From DATBQN01 sp963799925 (lineage in GTDB: Bacteria > Acidobacteriota > Thermoanaerobaculia > Multivoradales > UBA5704): a stretch of DNA of 64,000 nt. Position 1 is the first letter of the stretch, and every line of letters starts with the position of its first letter. Of the stretch, positions 1 through 8,328 are shown piece after piece. The notes beneath the pieces are model-generated. The model was not told the origin of the DNA, searched no databases, and was given only the letters and a program-made list of their open reading frames with translations. The DNA lies in the NCBI GenBank assembly GCA_963799925.1, contig CAWCYZ010000004.1, forward strand, positions 1,922,001 through 1,986,000. The letters run 5' to 3'. The position numbers and the translations under genes are program-made.

Positions 1-1
1 C

Positions 2-925
2 CTCTCCGAGGAGGAGCAGGCGGTCCAGGAGCTGGCGAAGAAGCGCATCGATGTCGAGATGAAGCGCCAGGACGACGAGCTGCAGCTCGCCGAGGCCCGC
101 GCCAAGGAGCGCAAGGCGGCGCTCAAGGTGGCGGTGCCGGCCGACCTGGTGGCGGCGGCCGACCTCGGGCAATGGCAGGCCGACCTGACGCTCGCCCGCC
201 AGCAGATCGCGTCGCTCACCGGCCTGCTCGAGCTGGCGCGCCGCCAGGGCGAGGCGGAGATCGCGGAGCTGGCGAGAAAGCACGACCATGCCGCCAGCCG
301 CGTCGCCGAGCTCCGCGCCCAGATCCGCAGCCTGACCGTGCTGGCGCCGCGCGACGGCATCGTCGTCTACGTCGTCGCCCGCGGCGGCGAGAAGAAGAAG
401 GTGGGCGACTCCGCCTACCAGGGCGAGAGCGTGCTCGAGATCCCCGACCTCCACCGCATGCGGGCGGACGCCGAGATCGACGAGGCCGACCTCTCCCGCG
501 TCGCGGTCGGCCAACCGGTTACGCTCCGCCTCGACGCCCATCCCGACCAGCCGGTCGCCGGCCGCGTCCAGGCGATCCGCGCCGCGGTCACCAACCGCTC
601 CGACGCCAATCGCCAGAAGGTGGTCGAGGCCCAGCTGGCGCTCGACCACGCCGATCCGCTCCGCATGCGCCCGGGGATGCGCTTCCAGGGGACGATCGAG
701 GTATCACGGCTGCGCGGCGTCCTCGTCGCCCCCGCCGACGCCGTCGCCGCCACCCCCGACGGGCCGGCCGTCGAGCGCGCCACCGCCTTCGGCGCCGAGG
801 TCGTCCATCCGCGGCTGGGCCGGCACAACGACCAGCTCGTCGAGGTGCTGGCGGGGCTGGCGCCCGGCGACCGCGTGGCGCGCTCGCGGAGCGGGCGCCC
901 GGCGGCAGGCGGGTCCGGGTCGTGA
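2..925 (+). CDS. HlyD/RND-type periplasmic adaptor subunit (5' partial)
   Basis: The reading frame is open from the window edge, so the N-terminus lies outside. The visible part has a long charged alpha-helical hairpin (the first ~80 residues, rich in E, A, K and R), then a biotinyl-lipoyl-like half (LAPRDGIVVYV) and a beta-barrel section with VGQPVTLRLDAHPDQ and LRMRPGMRFQGTI, the usual order of membrane-fusion proteins. Such adaptors bridge an inner-membrane transporter to the outer membrane. The stop codon overlaps the GTG of the next adaptor (GTGA), and a MacB-type permease follows, so this is one export operon. The substrate cannot be read from sequence. Confidence 0.85.
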   Translation, partial: LSEEEQAVQELAKKRIDVEMKRQDDELQLAEARAKERKAALKVAVPADLVAAADLGQWQADLTLARQQIASLTGLLELARRQGEAEIAELARKHDHAASRVAELRAQIRSLTVLAPRDGIVVYVVARGGEKKKVGDSAYQGESVLEIPDLHRMRADAEIDEADLSRVAVGQPVTLRLDAHPDQPVAGRVQAIRAAVTNRSDANRQKVVEAQLALDHADPLRMRPGMRFQGTIEVSRLRGVLVAPADAVAATPDGPAVERATAFGAEVVHPRLGRHNDQLVEVLAGLAPGDRVARSRSGRPAAGGSGS

Positions 926-2250
926 GGGGCTCGGGTCCGCTCGCCGCCGCCCTGGCGCTCGCCGTCGGCCTCGCGGTCGCCGCCTTCGTCTTCGTCCCCC
1001 GCGCCGGCGGCGTCGGCGACGTGCCGGTCGCGACCGCCGTCCGCGCCCCCTTCGTCCAGGAGGTGGCGGCCGAGGGGAGCCTCCAGGCCGTCCACTCGAT
1101 CCCCCTGGCGGTGCCCGACTCCGGCCTCGAGGACTCGATGGTCGTCGCCTGGCTGGCGGCGGACGGGACGCGGGTGCGCGCCGGCGATCCCATCGCCCGC
1201 TTCGACCCGCGGCTCTTGCGCAACAGCCTGCGCGCCTCCCAGGACGCGCTGGCGACCGACCGCATCCTCGCCGCCAAGGAGCGCGCCCAGAGCGCCGCCG
1301 ACCTGGACAAGCTCCAAGGGGACGGCGAGGTCGCCGACCTCGAGCTCGACGCGGCCCGCCGCTTCCAGAAGAAGGACGCGACGATCTTCTCGCGCGCCGA
1401 GCGCATCGAGTCGGAGATCGACGGCGAGCTGGCGCGCCAGCACGCCGAGCACGCCGCCGCGGCGCGGCGGACGCGGGGCGCCGTGTCGCGCGCCGAGCGC
1501 GAGCTGATCGATATCAAGCGCCGCCAGGCGGCGGCGGGGATCGCGCGGGCCGAGCGGGGCCTGCGGTCGCTCACCCTGACCGCGCCGCGCGACGGGGTCG
1601 TCCTCCTGCGCCGGAGCACCCGGCGCGAGCCGGTGCGGGTGGGCGACAACGTCTGGCCCGGCGAGCCCCTGGCCGAGCTGCCGGACCTGGGGAGCTTCGC
1701 GGCCGAGGTCTACGTCCTCGAGGCCGACGCCGGCGGCCTGGTGGTGGGCAAGCCGGCCACCGTGAGCCTCGAGGCGGCGCCGGGCGTCTCCTACCCGGCG
1801 ACCGTGTCGCGGGTCGACACCCTCGCCAAGCCGCGCTTCCGCGGCTCGCCGGTGCAGTACTTCGCGGTCACCCTGGCGCTCGGCAGGACCGACCCGGCGC
1901 GGATGAAGCCCGGCGCGCGGGTGACCGCGCGGCTCACCCTCGAGCGCCTCGACGCGGCGCTCGCCGTCCCCCGCGAGGCGGTCTTCGAGCGCGATGGGCA
2001 GAGCGTCGTCTACCGCCGGCGGGCCGGGGGCTTCGAGCCGGTGCCGGTCGCCCTCGGGGCGGTCGGCATGGGGCGGGTGGTGATCCGCTCGGGCATCGCC
2101 GCGGGCGACGTGCTCGCCCTGCGCGATCCGACCCGACCCGCGGCGCCGCCCGGCGCCCAACCCGCCACAGCACCCGGCGCGGACGCCGCCACCGGCTCCG
2201 TCGGCCGGGGAGCGGCCGCGGGGTCGCCGGCGGCGGGGCCGGCGCCGTGA
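922..2250 (+). CDS. HlyD/RND-type periplasmic adaptor subunit, second copy
   Basis: 442 aa from a GTG that overlaps the preceding stop. This start puts a single N-terminal membrane anchor (about residues 6-25, LAAALALAVGLAVAAFVFVP) at the front, as in membrane-fusion proteins; the frame is open further upstream but that part is antisense/out-of-frame shadow. A helical hairpin (about 95-200), a lipoyl-like segment with LTAPRDGVVLL, and a barrel with RMKPGARVTARLTLERL follow. The C-terminal 30 residues are low-complexity Ala/Pro/Gly. It is paralogous to the upstream adaptor, and two adaptors in tandem before one permease is unusual. Export of a drug, peptide or lipid is possible, but the substrate is unknown. 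Confidence 0.88.
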   Translation: MRGSGPLAAALALAVGLAVAAFVFVPRAGGVGDVPVATAVRAPFVQEVAAEGSLQAVHSIPLAVPDSGLEDSMVVAWLAADGTRVRAGDPIARFDPRLLRNSLRASQDALATDRILAAKERAQSAADLDKLQGDGEVADLELDAARRFQKKDATIFSRAERIESEIDGELARQHAEHAAAARRTRGAVSRAERELIDIKRRQAAAGIARAERGLRSLTLTAPRDGVVLLRRSTRREPVRVGDNVWPGEPLAELPDLGSFAAEVYVLEADAGGLVVGKPATVSLEAAPGVSYPATVSRVDTLAKPRFRGSPVQYFAVTLALGRTDPARMKPGARVTARLTLERLDAALAVPREAVFERDGQSVVYRRRAGGFEPVPVALGAVGMGRVVIRSGIAAGDVLALRDPTRPAAPPGAQPATAPGADAATGSVGRGAAAGSPAAGPAP

Positions 2251-3482
2251 CCCCGGCCGAGGCCTTCCGCTCGGCCCTCGACAACCTCGCCGCGCACAAG
2301 CTGCGCTCGGCCCTCACCATGCTGGGGATGATCTTCGGCGTCGGCGCGGTGATCGCCATGCTGTCGATCGGCGCCGGGGCCGAGCGCCAGGCCCTGCAGA
2401 TGGTCGAGCGGCTGGGGCTGCGCAACGTCCTGGTGCGCGCCAGGACCTTCAAGGACGACGAGCTGACCGAGATCCGCGCCAAGTCGCCCGGCCTCTCGGA
2501 GCGCGACGTCGCGGCGATCATGGACGCCGTGCCGGGGGTCGATCTCGCCGCCCCGAGCCTCCGGATCGACCCCTGGACGGTGCTCTCGGACGAGGGCAAG
2601 GCGCGCGGCGCGGCGGTCTACGGGGTCTCCTCCCGCCACGCCGAGCTCGCCCACCTGGCGCTCGCCGAGGGCCGCTTCCTGGACCCGCTCGACGAGCGCC
2701 TGCATGCCCAGGTCTGCATCGTCGGCCCGGAGGTGCGGCGCGAGCTCTTCGGCTACGGCCGGGCGGTGGGGCGCGACATCAAGGTCGACGACGTCTGGAT
2801 GGAGGTGGTGGGGGTGCTGGCGCCGTCGGGCGGCGGCGACAGCTTCGAGGGGGTGGACGTCGGCTCGGTCGCGGCGGCGATCTTCCTGCCGCTGTCGACC
2901 GCCGAGCGCAAGTTCACGCGCCGGCCGCTCGCCTCGCCGCTCGACGGCATCGTCGTCCACCTCAAAGACGGCGTCTCCGGCACCGCCACCGCGGCGGTGG
3001 TCAAGGACCTCCTGGACCGCCTCCACGGCGGCGCCGCCGACTACGAGCTGGTGGTCCCCGAGGCCCTGCTCGAGCAGAGCCGCCGCACCCAGCGGCTGTT
3101 CGACATCGTGATGGGGGCGATCGCCGGCATCTCGCTCCTCGTCGGCGGCATCGGCATCATGAACATCATGCTCGCCACCGTCCTCGAGCGGACGCGGGAG
3201 ATCGGCGTCCGCCGCGCGGTGGGGGCGAAGCGCGGCGACATCCGCTTCCAGTTCATGGTCGAGTCCTTCGCCATCAGCCTGCTCGGCGGGGCGGCGGGCG
3301 TCGTCCTCGGCCTCGCCATCGCCCGCGGCGTCGCCGCCTACGCCGGCTGGCGCACCGTCGTCACCCTCGCCTCGATCGCCGTCTCGACCGGCGTCGCCAT
3401 GGGCGTCGGCCTCGCCTCCGGCCTCTACCCGGCGACCCGCGCCGCGGCGCTCGATCCGATCGACGCGCTGCGCTACGAGTAG
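2247..3482 (+). CDS. MacB/FtsX-type ABC transporter permease
   Basis: 411 aa starting at a GTG overlapping the previous stop. The pattern is the MacB_PCD/FtsX fold: an N-terminal amphipathic stretch plus TM helix (LRSALTMLGMIFGVGAVIA), a large periplasmic domain (about residues 45-285), then three C-terminal TM helices including GGIGIMNIMLATVLERTREI and the family signature EIGVRRAVGAKR. It ends with the common ARLDPIDALRYE-like tail (here AALDPIDALRYE). There is no nucleotide-binding domain in this ORF; the ATPase is probably encoded upstream of the window. With the two adaptors it should form a tripartite efflux or secretion pump. Its 3' end overlaps the convergent glycosyltransferase gene by 10 bp. 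Confidence 0.93.
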   Translation: MTPAEAFRSALDNLAAHKLRSALTMLGMIFGVGAVIAMLSIGAGAERQALQMVERLGLRNVLVRARTFKDDELTEIRAKSPGLSERDVAAIMDAVPGVDLAAPSLRIDPWTVLSDEGKARGAAVYGVSSRHAELAHLALAEGRFLDPLDERLHAQVCIVGPEVRRELFGYGRAVGRDIKVDDVWMEVVGVLAPSGGGDSFEGVDVGSVAAAIFLPLSTAERKFTRRPLASPLDGIVVHLKDGVSGTATAAVVKDLLDRLHGGAADYELVVPEALLEQSRRTQRLFDIVMGAIAGISLLVGGIGIMNIMLATVLERTREIGVRRAVGAKRGDIRFQFMVESFAISLLGGAAGVVLGLAIARGVAAYAGWRTVVTLASIAVSTGVAMGVGLASGLYPATRAAALDPIDALRYE

Positions 3483-5089
3483 GTCAGCCCGGATCGCGCA
3501 GCGGCGGCAGCGCGTAGCAGCGCATCAGCGTCTGGTGCCCGGACGCCGAGGAGCTGGCTGGGATAGCGGTCGCCGCCACGGATCGGCAGGTCCTCGATGA
3601 AGTAGACGAGGCAGGCGCCGGGCTCGGCGACCGGCGGGCCGGTGTGGACGGGGAGCGGCGGCGCCCCTCGCCGCGTCGCCCGGTAGAAGGCGGGGAGGGC
3701 GTAGAAGACCCGCGGCCGGGGGACGACGACGACCTCCTTGGCGCCGCCGGCGAGCGCCGTCTCGACCAGCCCCTCGAAGTCGTAGGAGAGGTACGCCTCC
3801 TCGCTCACCGCCGCGTAGGGGCCGAAGTAGGCGGCGAGCATGTGGCCGCACTCGAGGGCGAGCGCGAGCGCGACGACGGCGACGACAGCGAGGCCGGCGC
3901 GGCGCCGGCCGGGCTCGGGGCCGGCCGCCCGCCATGCCCGCCGGTCGCCCCAGCCGCCGCCGGCGACGAGCGCCAAACCGTAGCAGGAGGCGAGGAGGAG
4001 GCAGAGGCCGAGCTGGACGCCGCGCATCGCGTGCTGCGGCTCGGTCAGCGCCATGCCGAGCGGCGAGGCCGCGGCGCCGAGCAGGAGGAGGCGGGCGAAG
4101 CGGTCGCCGGCCGCGGCGCGGCGGCACCACCAGGCGAGCCCGGCCAGGGCGAGGACGAAGACCGTCGCGTAGACCTCGCCGGTCAAGCCGGTCGAGTGGC
4201 GGCGGTTGGGGTCGCCGGAGACGAGGAGGAAGGTGGGGGTGAAGCTCGCCGCGTAGTACTGGGCGAAGCGGGCGAGCTTCGCCGCCGGCGACAGCGCGGC
4301 GTCATGGAGATAGCTCACGTGGTAGAAGCGCTTGGTCAGCTCGCCGGGGTGGGCGAGCGCGTAGGCGCCATAGGGGATGAGGGCGACGGCGAAGCCGGCG
4401 AGCATGGCGGCGTGCCGCGCCAGATAGCGGCGCCCCCAGTAGGCGGCGAGGAGCGAGAGGGCGAAGAGGAAGCTCAGCAGGCGCGCCGTGGTGTAGGAGT
4501 AGACCGAGAGGCCGGTCGCGAGGCCGAGGCCGAGCGCCGCGAGGAGGGGCCGCCGGCCCTCTTCCTCATAGACGCGGTGGGCGAGGACGAGCGCCCAGGC
4601 GAGCAGCGGGATCTGGCTGCTGTCCTCCATGGCGAAGCGCGAGAGGGTGAAGAACCAGGGGAGGAAGCCGCCGGCGGCGAGGGCGTAGATCTCGACGGCG
4701 CGGGAGCGCGGGAAGAGCCGCCGCACCAGGGCCCAGAGGCCGGCGAGGAAGACGAGGAAGAAGAGGGCCGGGGTGGCCCGCAGCAGCCAGTCCGACGGTC
4801 CGGCGAGCCGGAACAGCAGCGCCGCCGTGTAGATGATGAGCGGGTTCTTGAGGTTGCCGAAGGTGACGAAGAAGACGGGCAGGAAGACGCCGTGCTCGTC
4901 ATGGCCGTCGGCGGCGACGAGCGCGGCGTTGAGCCCGACCGAGCACTCGTCGAAGTAGAGCCCGCGCGGCACCTCGGTGAGGCGGAAGAAGTGGGCGAAG
5001 ACGACCGCGGCGAGCAGCAGCGCGACGGCCGCTCGGTAGAGCGGCTGCCGCCGGCGCGATCCTTCGGCTGCTGTCTCCTCCGGCGGCAT
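3473..5089 (-). CDS. GT-C fold membrane glycosyltransferase (GT39/ArnT-like)
   Basis: 538 aa, about ten predicted TM helices. The first TM (AAVALLLAAVVFAHFF) is followed by a loop containing YFDECS, matching the acidic pair in the first extracytoplasmic loop that serves as catalytic base or metal site in GT39/GT83-type polyprenyl-phosphate-sugar transferases. The C-terminal ~120 residues are soluble. Expected activity is transfer of a lipid-linked sugar to protein, lipid A or another envelope acceptor; the acceptor cannot be inferred. The start ATG follows an AGGAGATC-like sequence. It is convergent with and overlaps the upstream permease by 10 bp. Confidence 0.82.
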   Translation of the reverse strand: MPPEETAAEGSRRRQPLYRAAVALLLAAVVFAHFFRLTEVPRGLYFDECSVGLNAALVAADGHDEHGVFLPVFFVTFGNLKNPLIIYTAALLFRLAGPSDWLLRATPALFFLVFLAGLWALVRRLFPRSRAVEIYALAAGGFLPWFFTLSRFAMEDSSQIPLLAWALVLAHRVYEEEGRRPLLAALGLGLATGLSVYSYTTARLLSFLFALSLLAAYWGRRYLARHAAMLAGFAVALIPYGAYALAHPGELTKRFYHVSYLHDAALSPAAKLARFAQYYAASFTPTFLLVSGDPNRRHSTGLTGEVYATVFVLALAGLAWWCRRAAAGDRFARLLLLGAAASPLGMALTEPQHAMRGVQLGLCLLLASCYGLALVAGGGWGDRRAWRAAGPEPGRRRAGLAVVAVVALALALECGHMLAAYFGPYAAVSEEAYLSYDFEGLVETALAGGAKEVVVVPRPRVFYALPAFYRATRRGAPPLPVHTGPPVAEPGACLVYFIEDLPIRGGDRYPSQLLGVRAPDADALLRAAAAARSGLTYS

Positions 5090-5254
5090 CGCGGATCTCC
5101 TCGTTCCAGGCGGGTCGATCCCGGAACGGCAGGGGGCCCGCGCGCCCGCCGCCGGCGTCTGGGCAGGATGGCGTCATCCTATCGCCGATCCGCCGCGTGC
5201 TAGAGTCGCGGGCGCCTTTTTTCCACCCCTTTTCTCTCTCCGAGGAGGATGGCG

Positions 5255-6175
5255 ATGCGACCGAGCTTCCCCGCAGGTTTCCGCGCCCTCGTCGTCGCCG
5301 GCGCGCTGGTATCGGCGCTGCCGGCGCTGCCGGCGTCGGCCCAGGGCCAGGACTTTTCGAAGGTCGAGGTGAAGGCGATCCCGGTCGCCGGCAAGATCCA
5401 CATGCTGAGCGGAGCCGGCGGCAACATCGGCGTCTCGGTGGGGAGCGACGGCATCCTGATCGTCGACGACCAGTACGCCCCGCTCGCCGACAAGATCCGC
5501 GCCGCGCTCAAGGGCCTGGGCGGCGGCGGCCTCAAGTTCGTCTTGAACACCCACTGGCACGGCGATCACACCGGCGGCAACGTGGTCTTCGGCCCCGAGG
5601 CGCCGATCATCGCCCACAGCAACGTGCGCAAGCGCCTGATGACCGGGCAGAACGTGATGGACAACGTGGTGCCGCCGGCGCCCGAGAAGGCGTGGCCGGT
5701 CATCACCTTCGACGACGCCATCGCCATCCACTTCAACGGCGAGGACATCCGGGTGGTGCACTTCCCCAATGGCCACACCGACGGCGACAGCATCATCTTC
5801 TTCACCGGCTCGAACGTGGTGCACATGGGCGACGACTTCTTCAACGGCCTCTTCCCGTTCGTCGACCTGGCGAGCGGCGGCAGCGTGCAGGGCATGGCGG
5901 ACGCGGTCGCCAAGGTGATCCCCATGCTCCCCCCCGGCGCCAAGGTCATCCCCGGCCATGGCGCGCTGTCGGACGCCGCCGGCCTGAAGGCCTTCCACCG
6001 CATGCTGACCACCAGCATCGACCTCGTGCGCGCCGAGATCCAGGCGCACGAGAGCCTGGCGGAGATCCAGAAGGCCGGCATGCCGGCGGAGTGGAAGTCG
6101 TGGAGCTCGAAGGTCATCAACACGGACTTCTGGCTCGAGACCGTCTACAAGAGCCTGACCGCCGGCAAGCCGTAG
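5255..6175 (+). CDS. Exported MBL-fold metallo-hydrolase
   Basis: 306 aa. The signal peptide covers about residues 1-30, with core LVVAGALVSALPALPASA and a likely cut after SAQ. The zinc motif THWHGDHTGG lies near residue 98, further ligands are in PNGHTDGD (about 173) and PGHG (about 233). I chose the second ATG because GAGGAGG sits 6 nt before it and would abut the ATG at 5249. The family includes periplasmic lactonases, B3-like beta-lactamases and sulfur hydrolases. The substrate is unknown; the C-terminal 'AEIQAHESLAEIQ' region resembles quinoprotein-relay or cyclase-type MBL proteins more than true beta-lactamases. Confidence 0.88.
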   Translation: MRPSFPAGFRALVVAGALVSALPALPASAQGQDFSKVEVKAIPVAGKIHMLSGAGGNIGVSVGSDGILIVDDQYAPLADKIRAALKGLGGGGLKFVLNTHWHGDHTGGNVVFGPEAPIIAHSNVRKRLMTGQNVMDNVVPPAPEKAWPVITFDDAIAIHFNGEDIRVVHFPNGHTDGDSIIFFTGSNVVHMGDDFFNGLFPFVDLASGGSVQGMADAVAKVIPMLPPGAKVIPGHGALSDAAGLKAFHRMLTTSIDLVRAEIQAHESLAEIQKAGMPAEWKSWSSKVINTDFWLETVYKSLTAGKP

Positions 6176-6200
6176 CCGGGCGCGAGCGCCAGGCACCGCG

Positions 6201-6345
6201 TCACGGGAAGGCCAGGCGCGCCGCGGGAAAGCTAGCCGCGTCGCGGGAAGGCCAGCCGCGTCGCGCCTGACCCAGGGCACGCGTGCCCTGGCGCTCCCGC
6301 GCGGCGGCTGGCCTTCCGCAGCGACGGTTGGCCTTCCGCAGCGGC
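6201..6345. repeat. 20-bp-period direct/inverted repeat array with central palindrome
   Basis: Three direct 20-bp units (6201-6220, 6221-6240, 6241-6260; core CGGGAAGGCCAG) are followed by a perfect 20-bp palindrome at 6272-6291 (CCAGGGCACG and its complement), then two inverted copies of the same unit (6303-6322, 6323-6342; core CTGGCCTTCCG). Overall the block can fold into a long cruciform or hairpin. It separates the MBL gene from a decayed permease. The 20-bp period is not a codon multiple, so coding is unlikely. Confidence 0.8.
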
Positions 6346-6736
6346 GCCGAGGAGGCGGCGAAGGTGCTCCAGGATGGGGGCTTGCGTCCGGTGCTCAAGG
6401 CCCTCCTGGAGAGCGCCGTCGGCAAGGTGCGGCCGGTGCTGTGGACGCTGCTTGCCGTGGCCGGGCTGATCCTCGCCATCGCCTGCGCCAACGTCGCCAA
6501 TTTGTTCCTGGTGCGCTTCGAAGAACGCTCCGGCGAGCTGGCGATCCGCGGCGCCCTGGGTGAGAGCCGCGGCTGCCTTTGCCGAGGGGCTGGCTCTCGC
6601 CGCCCTCGCCGGTGGGGTGGCCGTGGTCCTCGCCTGGGGGACCTTGCGCCTGGTGGTCCGGCTCGGCGCCGGCACGGTGCCGCGTCTCGACCAGGTGGGC
6701 ATCGACGCCGGGACGGTGCTGTTCACCCTCGAGTGA
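6346..6736 (+). pseudogene. Frameshifted fragment of a duplicated-orphan-permease-type (ADOP) ABC permease
   Basis: The first part reads GKVRPVLWTLLAVAG, then LILAIACANVANLFLVR and ELAIRGALGESR. These are the hallmark TM helix and coupling motif of MacB-like permeases of the ADOP group, abundant in Acidobacteriota. Near 6560 the frame moves by one base and continues as FAEGLALAALAGGVAVVLAWG with LVVRLGAGTVPRLDQVGID, again typical for this family, stopping at 6736. Only about 130 of the usual ~800 residues remain, so it is a relic regardless of whether the frame change is real. Both ends abut repeats or an unrelated gene, consistent with recombination. Confidence 0.72.
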
Positions 6737-6754
6737 AGCGAGGAAAGGAAGGAT

Positions 6755-7189
6755 ATGACGCTTAAACGGATGGACAACGTCCTCATCGTTGTCGACGATC
6801 TCGAAGCCGCCAAGGCGTTCTTCATCGAACTGGGCCTCAAGCTCGAGGGCGAGACGACAGTCGAAGGGCCTTTGGTCGGGAGCCTGATCGGGCTCAAGGA
6901 TGTCCGGGCCACCCTCGCGATGATGCGGACTCCCGATGGGCAGGGCATTGAGCTGGACAAGTTCCACACGCCCAACGCGATCAGGTTTGGGCCCGTGGAC
7001 GCGCCGGTGAACACGCTGGGCATCCGTCGCGTCATGTTCGCCGTCGATGACATCGACGCTGTCGTTGCGCGCATGCGCGCCCACGGGGCCGAGCTCATTG
7101 GCGAAATGCAGTACGAGGACACGTACCGGCTAGCCTACATCCGCGGGCCTGAGGGCATCATTGTCGCGCTTGCCGAGCAGCTCGGCTAA
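6755..7189 (+). CDS. VOC-superfamily (glyoxalase/bleomycin-resistance-like) protein
   Basis: 144 aa with the VOC beta-alpha-beta-beta-beta module pattern: MDNVLIVVDDLEAAKAFF at the start, GIELDKFHTP in the middle, RRVMFAVDDIDAVVARM at about residue 90, and GPEGIIVALAEQLG at the end. These small metal-dependent proteins act as lyases, dioxygenases or antibiotic-binding proteins; which one is not readable. The ATG is preceded by GAAAGGAAGG. Codon use is less GC-skewed than in neighbouring genes, and the gene sits between a permease relic and a foreign-looking segment, so acquisition by transfer is plausible. Confidence 0.85.
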   Translation: MTLKRMDNVLIVVDDLEAAKAFFIELGLKLEGETTVEGPLVGSLIGLKDVRATLAMMRTPDGQGIELDKFHTPNAIRFGPVDAPVNTLGIRRVMFAVDDIDAVVARMRAHGAELIGEMQYEDTYRLAYIRGPEGIIVALAEQLG

Positions 7190-7269
7190 GGCGTGCCTGG
7201 CGTATGACCATGCGCTGCAGCGAACCCGGCCATCGCGTCACTGTTGCAATCCACGCCTCCCGTGGGCCG

Positions 7270-7394
7270 GCGGCCGCTGCGCCAGTAGGTCAGGAGGGGG
7301 CGGTCCGGGACCGAACGCGCCCCTCTCCCGAGCCGGCTAGGCGCGCTGCCCGACCGTCTGCGCCGCGGGGATGCGGAGCTTCTGGCCGGGGTAG
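7270..7394. repeat. 125-bp direct repeat, copy A
   Basis: Nearly identical (two mismatches) to 8204-8328, offset 934 bp. The repeated unit contains the 3' end of the LysM gene (final 18 codons plus stop) and ~65 bp downstream of it. Copy A is therefore a displaced duplicate of the end of that gene. Confidence 0.92.
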
Positions 7395-7531
7395 TCGAGC
7401 GTGACGATCGCCGAGAGGATGTCCGAAATCCGCTGCGGCGTATAGAACTCGCCCGCCTTCTTGCCCGACCCAGCGGCGAACTGGCCGAGCAGGTACTCGT
7501 ACGCGTCCCCGAGCGTGCCGCAGTCTTCGTC
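7394..7531 (-). pseudogene. Fragment of type I restriction-modification methyltransferase (HsdM)
   Basis: About 45 residues including DAYEYLLGQFAAGSGKKAGE and FYTPQRISDIL, the well-conserved stretch just before the catalytic SAM-binding domain of HsdM (N6_Mtase). The fragment then runs in frame, with no stop, into the duplicated LysM tail (YPGQKLRIPAA...). Nothing upstream continues the HsdM domain, and no HsdS or HsdR is nearby. It is a relic that entered with the segment between the two direct repeats. Confidence 0.8.
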
Positions 7532-7639
7532 GCCCGCCCCGGCGGCAGGCGCCGGTGGTGAAGGGCCGCAGTCGTTCACGAGCCTGACGAATGGGGCCAT
7601 GCGGGTTATCCCGCAGGCACGGCGATTCGTGGCCGAAAC

Positions 7640-7696
7640 GAGACGCCCCGACGGCGGTGGACCCGCGAGGTCCGTGGTTAGGGACTGGGGCGTCTC
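7640..7696. other. Nested hairpin inside the foreign segment
   Basis: An outer perfect 10-bp stem (GAGACGCCCC at 7640-7649 with GGGGCGTCTC at 7687-7696) encloses an inner 5-bp stem GGACC-CGCGA-GGTCC. It is not followed by a T-run, so it is not an obvious terminator. Next to it (about 7714-7860, plus) is an unrecognised open stretch ending in a stop at ~7860. From there to 8200 the DNA is lower in G+C and I see no gene. Confidence 0.55.
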
Positions 7697-8203
7697 TACC
7701 CACGGGGTGGGAATGTTCGACGGGCGGCGGTCGCCACCTTCCGCTGGGCTCTCCGGGAGAACCCGCGGCGCGACGAATCGCACTGGCTGCTGGCCAGCGC
7801 CTTCCTGTCGGAAGCGTGGATGAACGACGGGAAGCTGGATCAATTCATGACATGCAAGTGAAATTTCAAGACATTCATGGCCTACGATGCTGGGTGCGCA
7901 GGCTCGCCCAGGCACCAGGTGAAGCTCTGCTCTGGCGGGTAAGACATGCTTGCCAGGAGGCAGTGTTACCTCCAGACAATTTGGTTTATGTTCCTTGCAG
8001 AATGGCCTAGCTTCGCGTCAGGTGTGATGAAGGAGGCGCGTCGAGAGCGCCGGTTCCCGTCTTTCCAACGATTCAAGAAGACCGTCATCGGCAGGACGAT
8101 GTCTGTCGAGCGTCTATTTCTGGCAATTTGGCAGGGATTGACGGGAGGCGGGCTGGGATTGTCGAGAGCGAGCGTTCGCTCCTGACTTTCTGGGCGCCCA
8201 CGT

Positions 8204-8328
8204 GCGGCCGCTGCGCCAGTAGGTCAGGAGGGGGCGGTCCGGAACCGAACGCGCCCCTCTCCCGAGCCGGCTAGGCGTGCTGCCCGACCGTCTGCGCCGC
8301 GGGGATGCGGAGCTTCTGGCCGGGGTAG
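8204..8328. repeat. 125-bp direct repeat, copy B (includes 3' end of LysM gene)
   Basis: Partner of the copy at 7270-7394. It sits in its native place at the 3' end of the LysM/BON gene. The ~810 bp between the two copies is lower in G+C and holds gene fragments, as expected for an insertion with target duplication or for a recombination/assembly junction. Confidence 0.92.

Noticed and set aside
172..921. Longer N-terminus for the second HlyD adaptor
   Set aside because: The text is Arg/Pro/Ala-rich shadow of the first adaptor; the GTG at 922 gives a clean membrane anchor.
7337..7915. 192-aa ORF as a functional restriction methylase
   Set aside because: Only ~45 residues are HsdM; the rest is a duplicated LysM tail and unrelated DNA.
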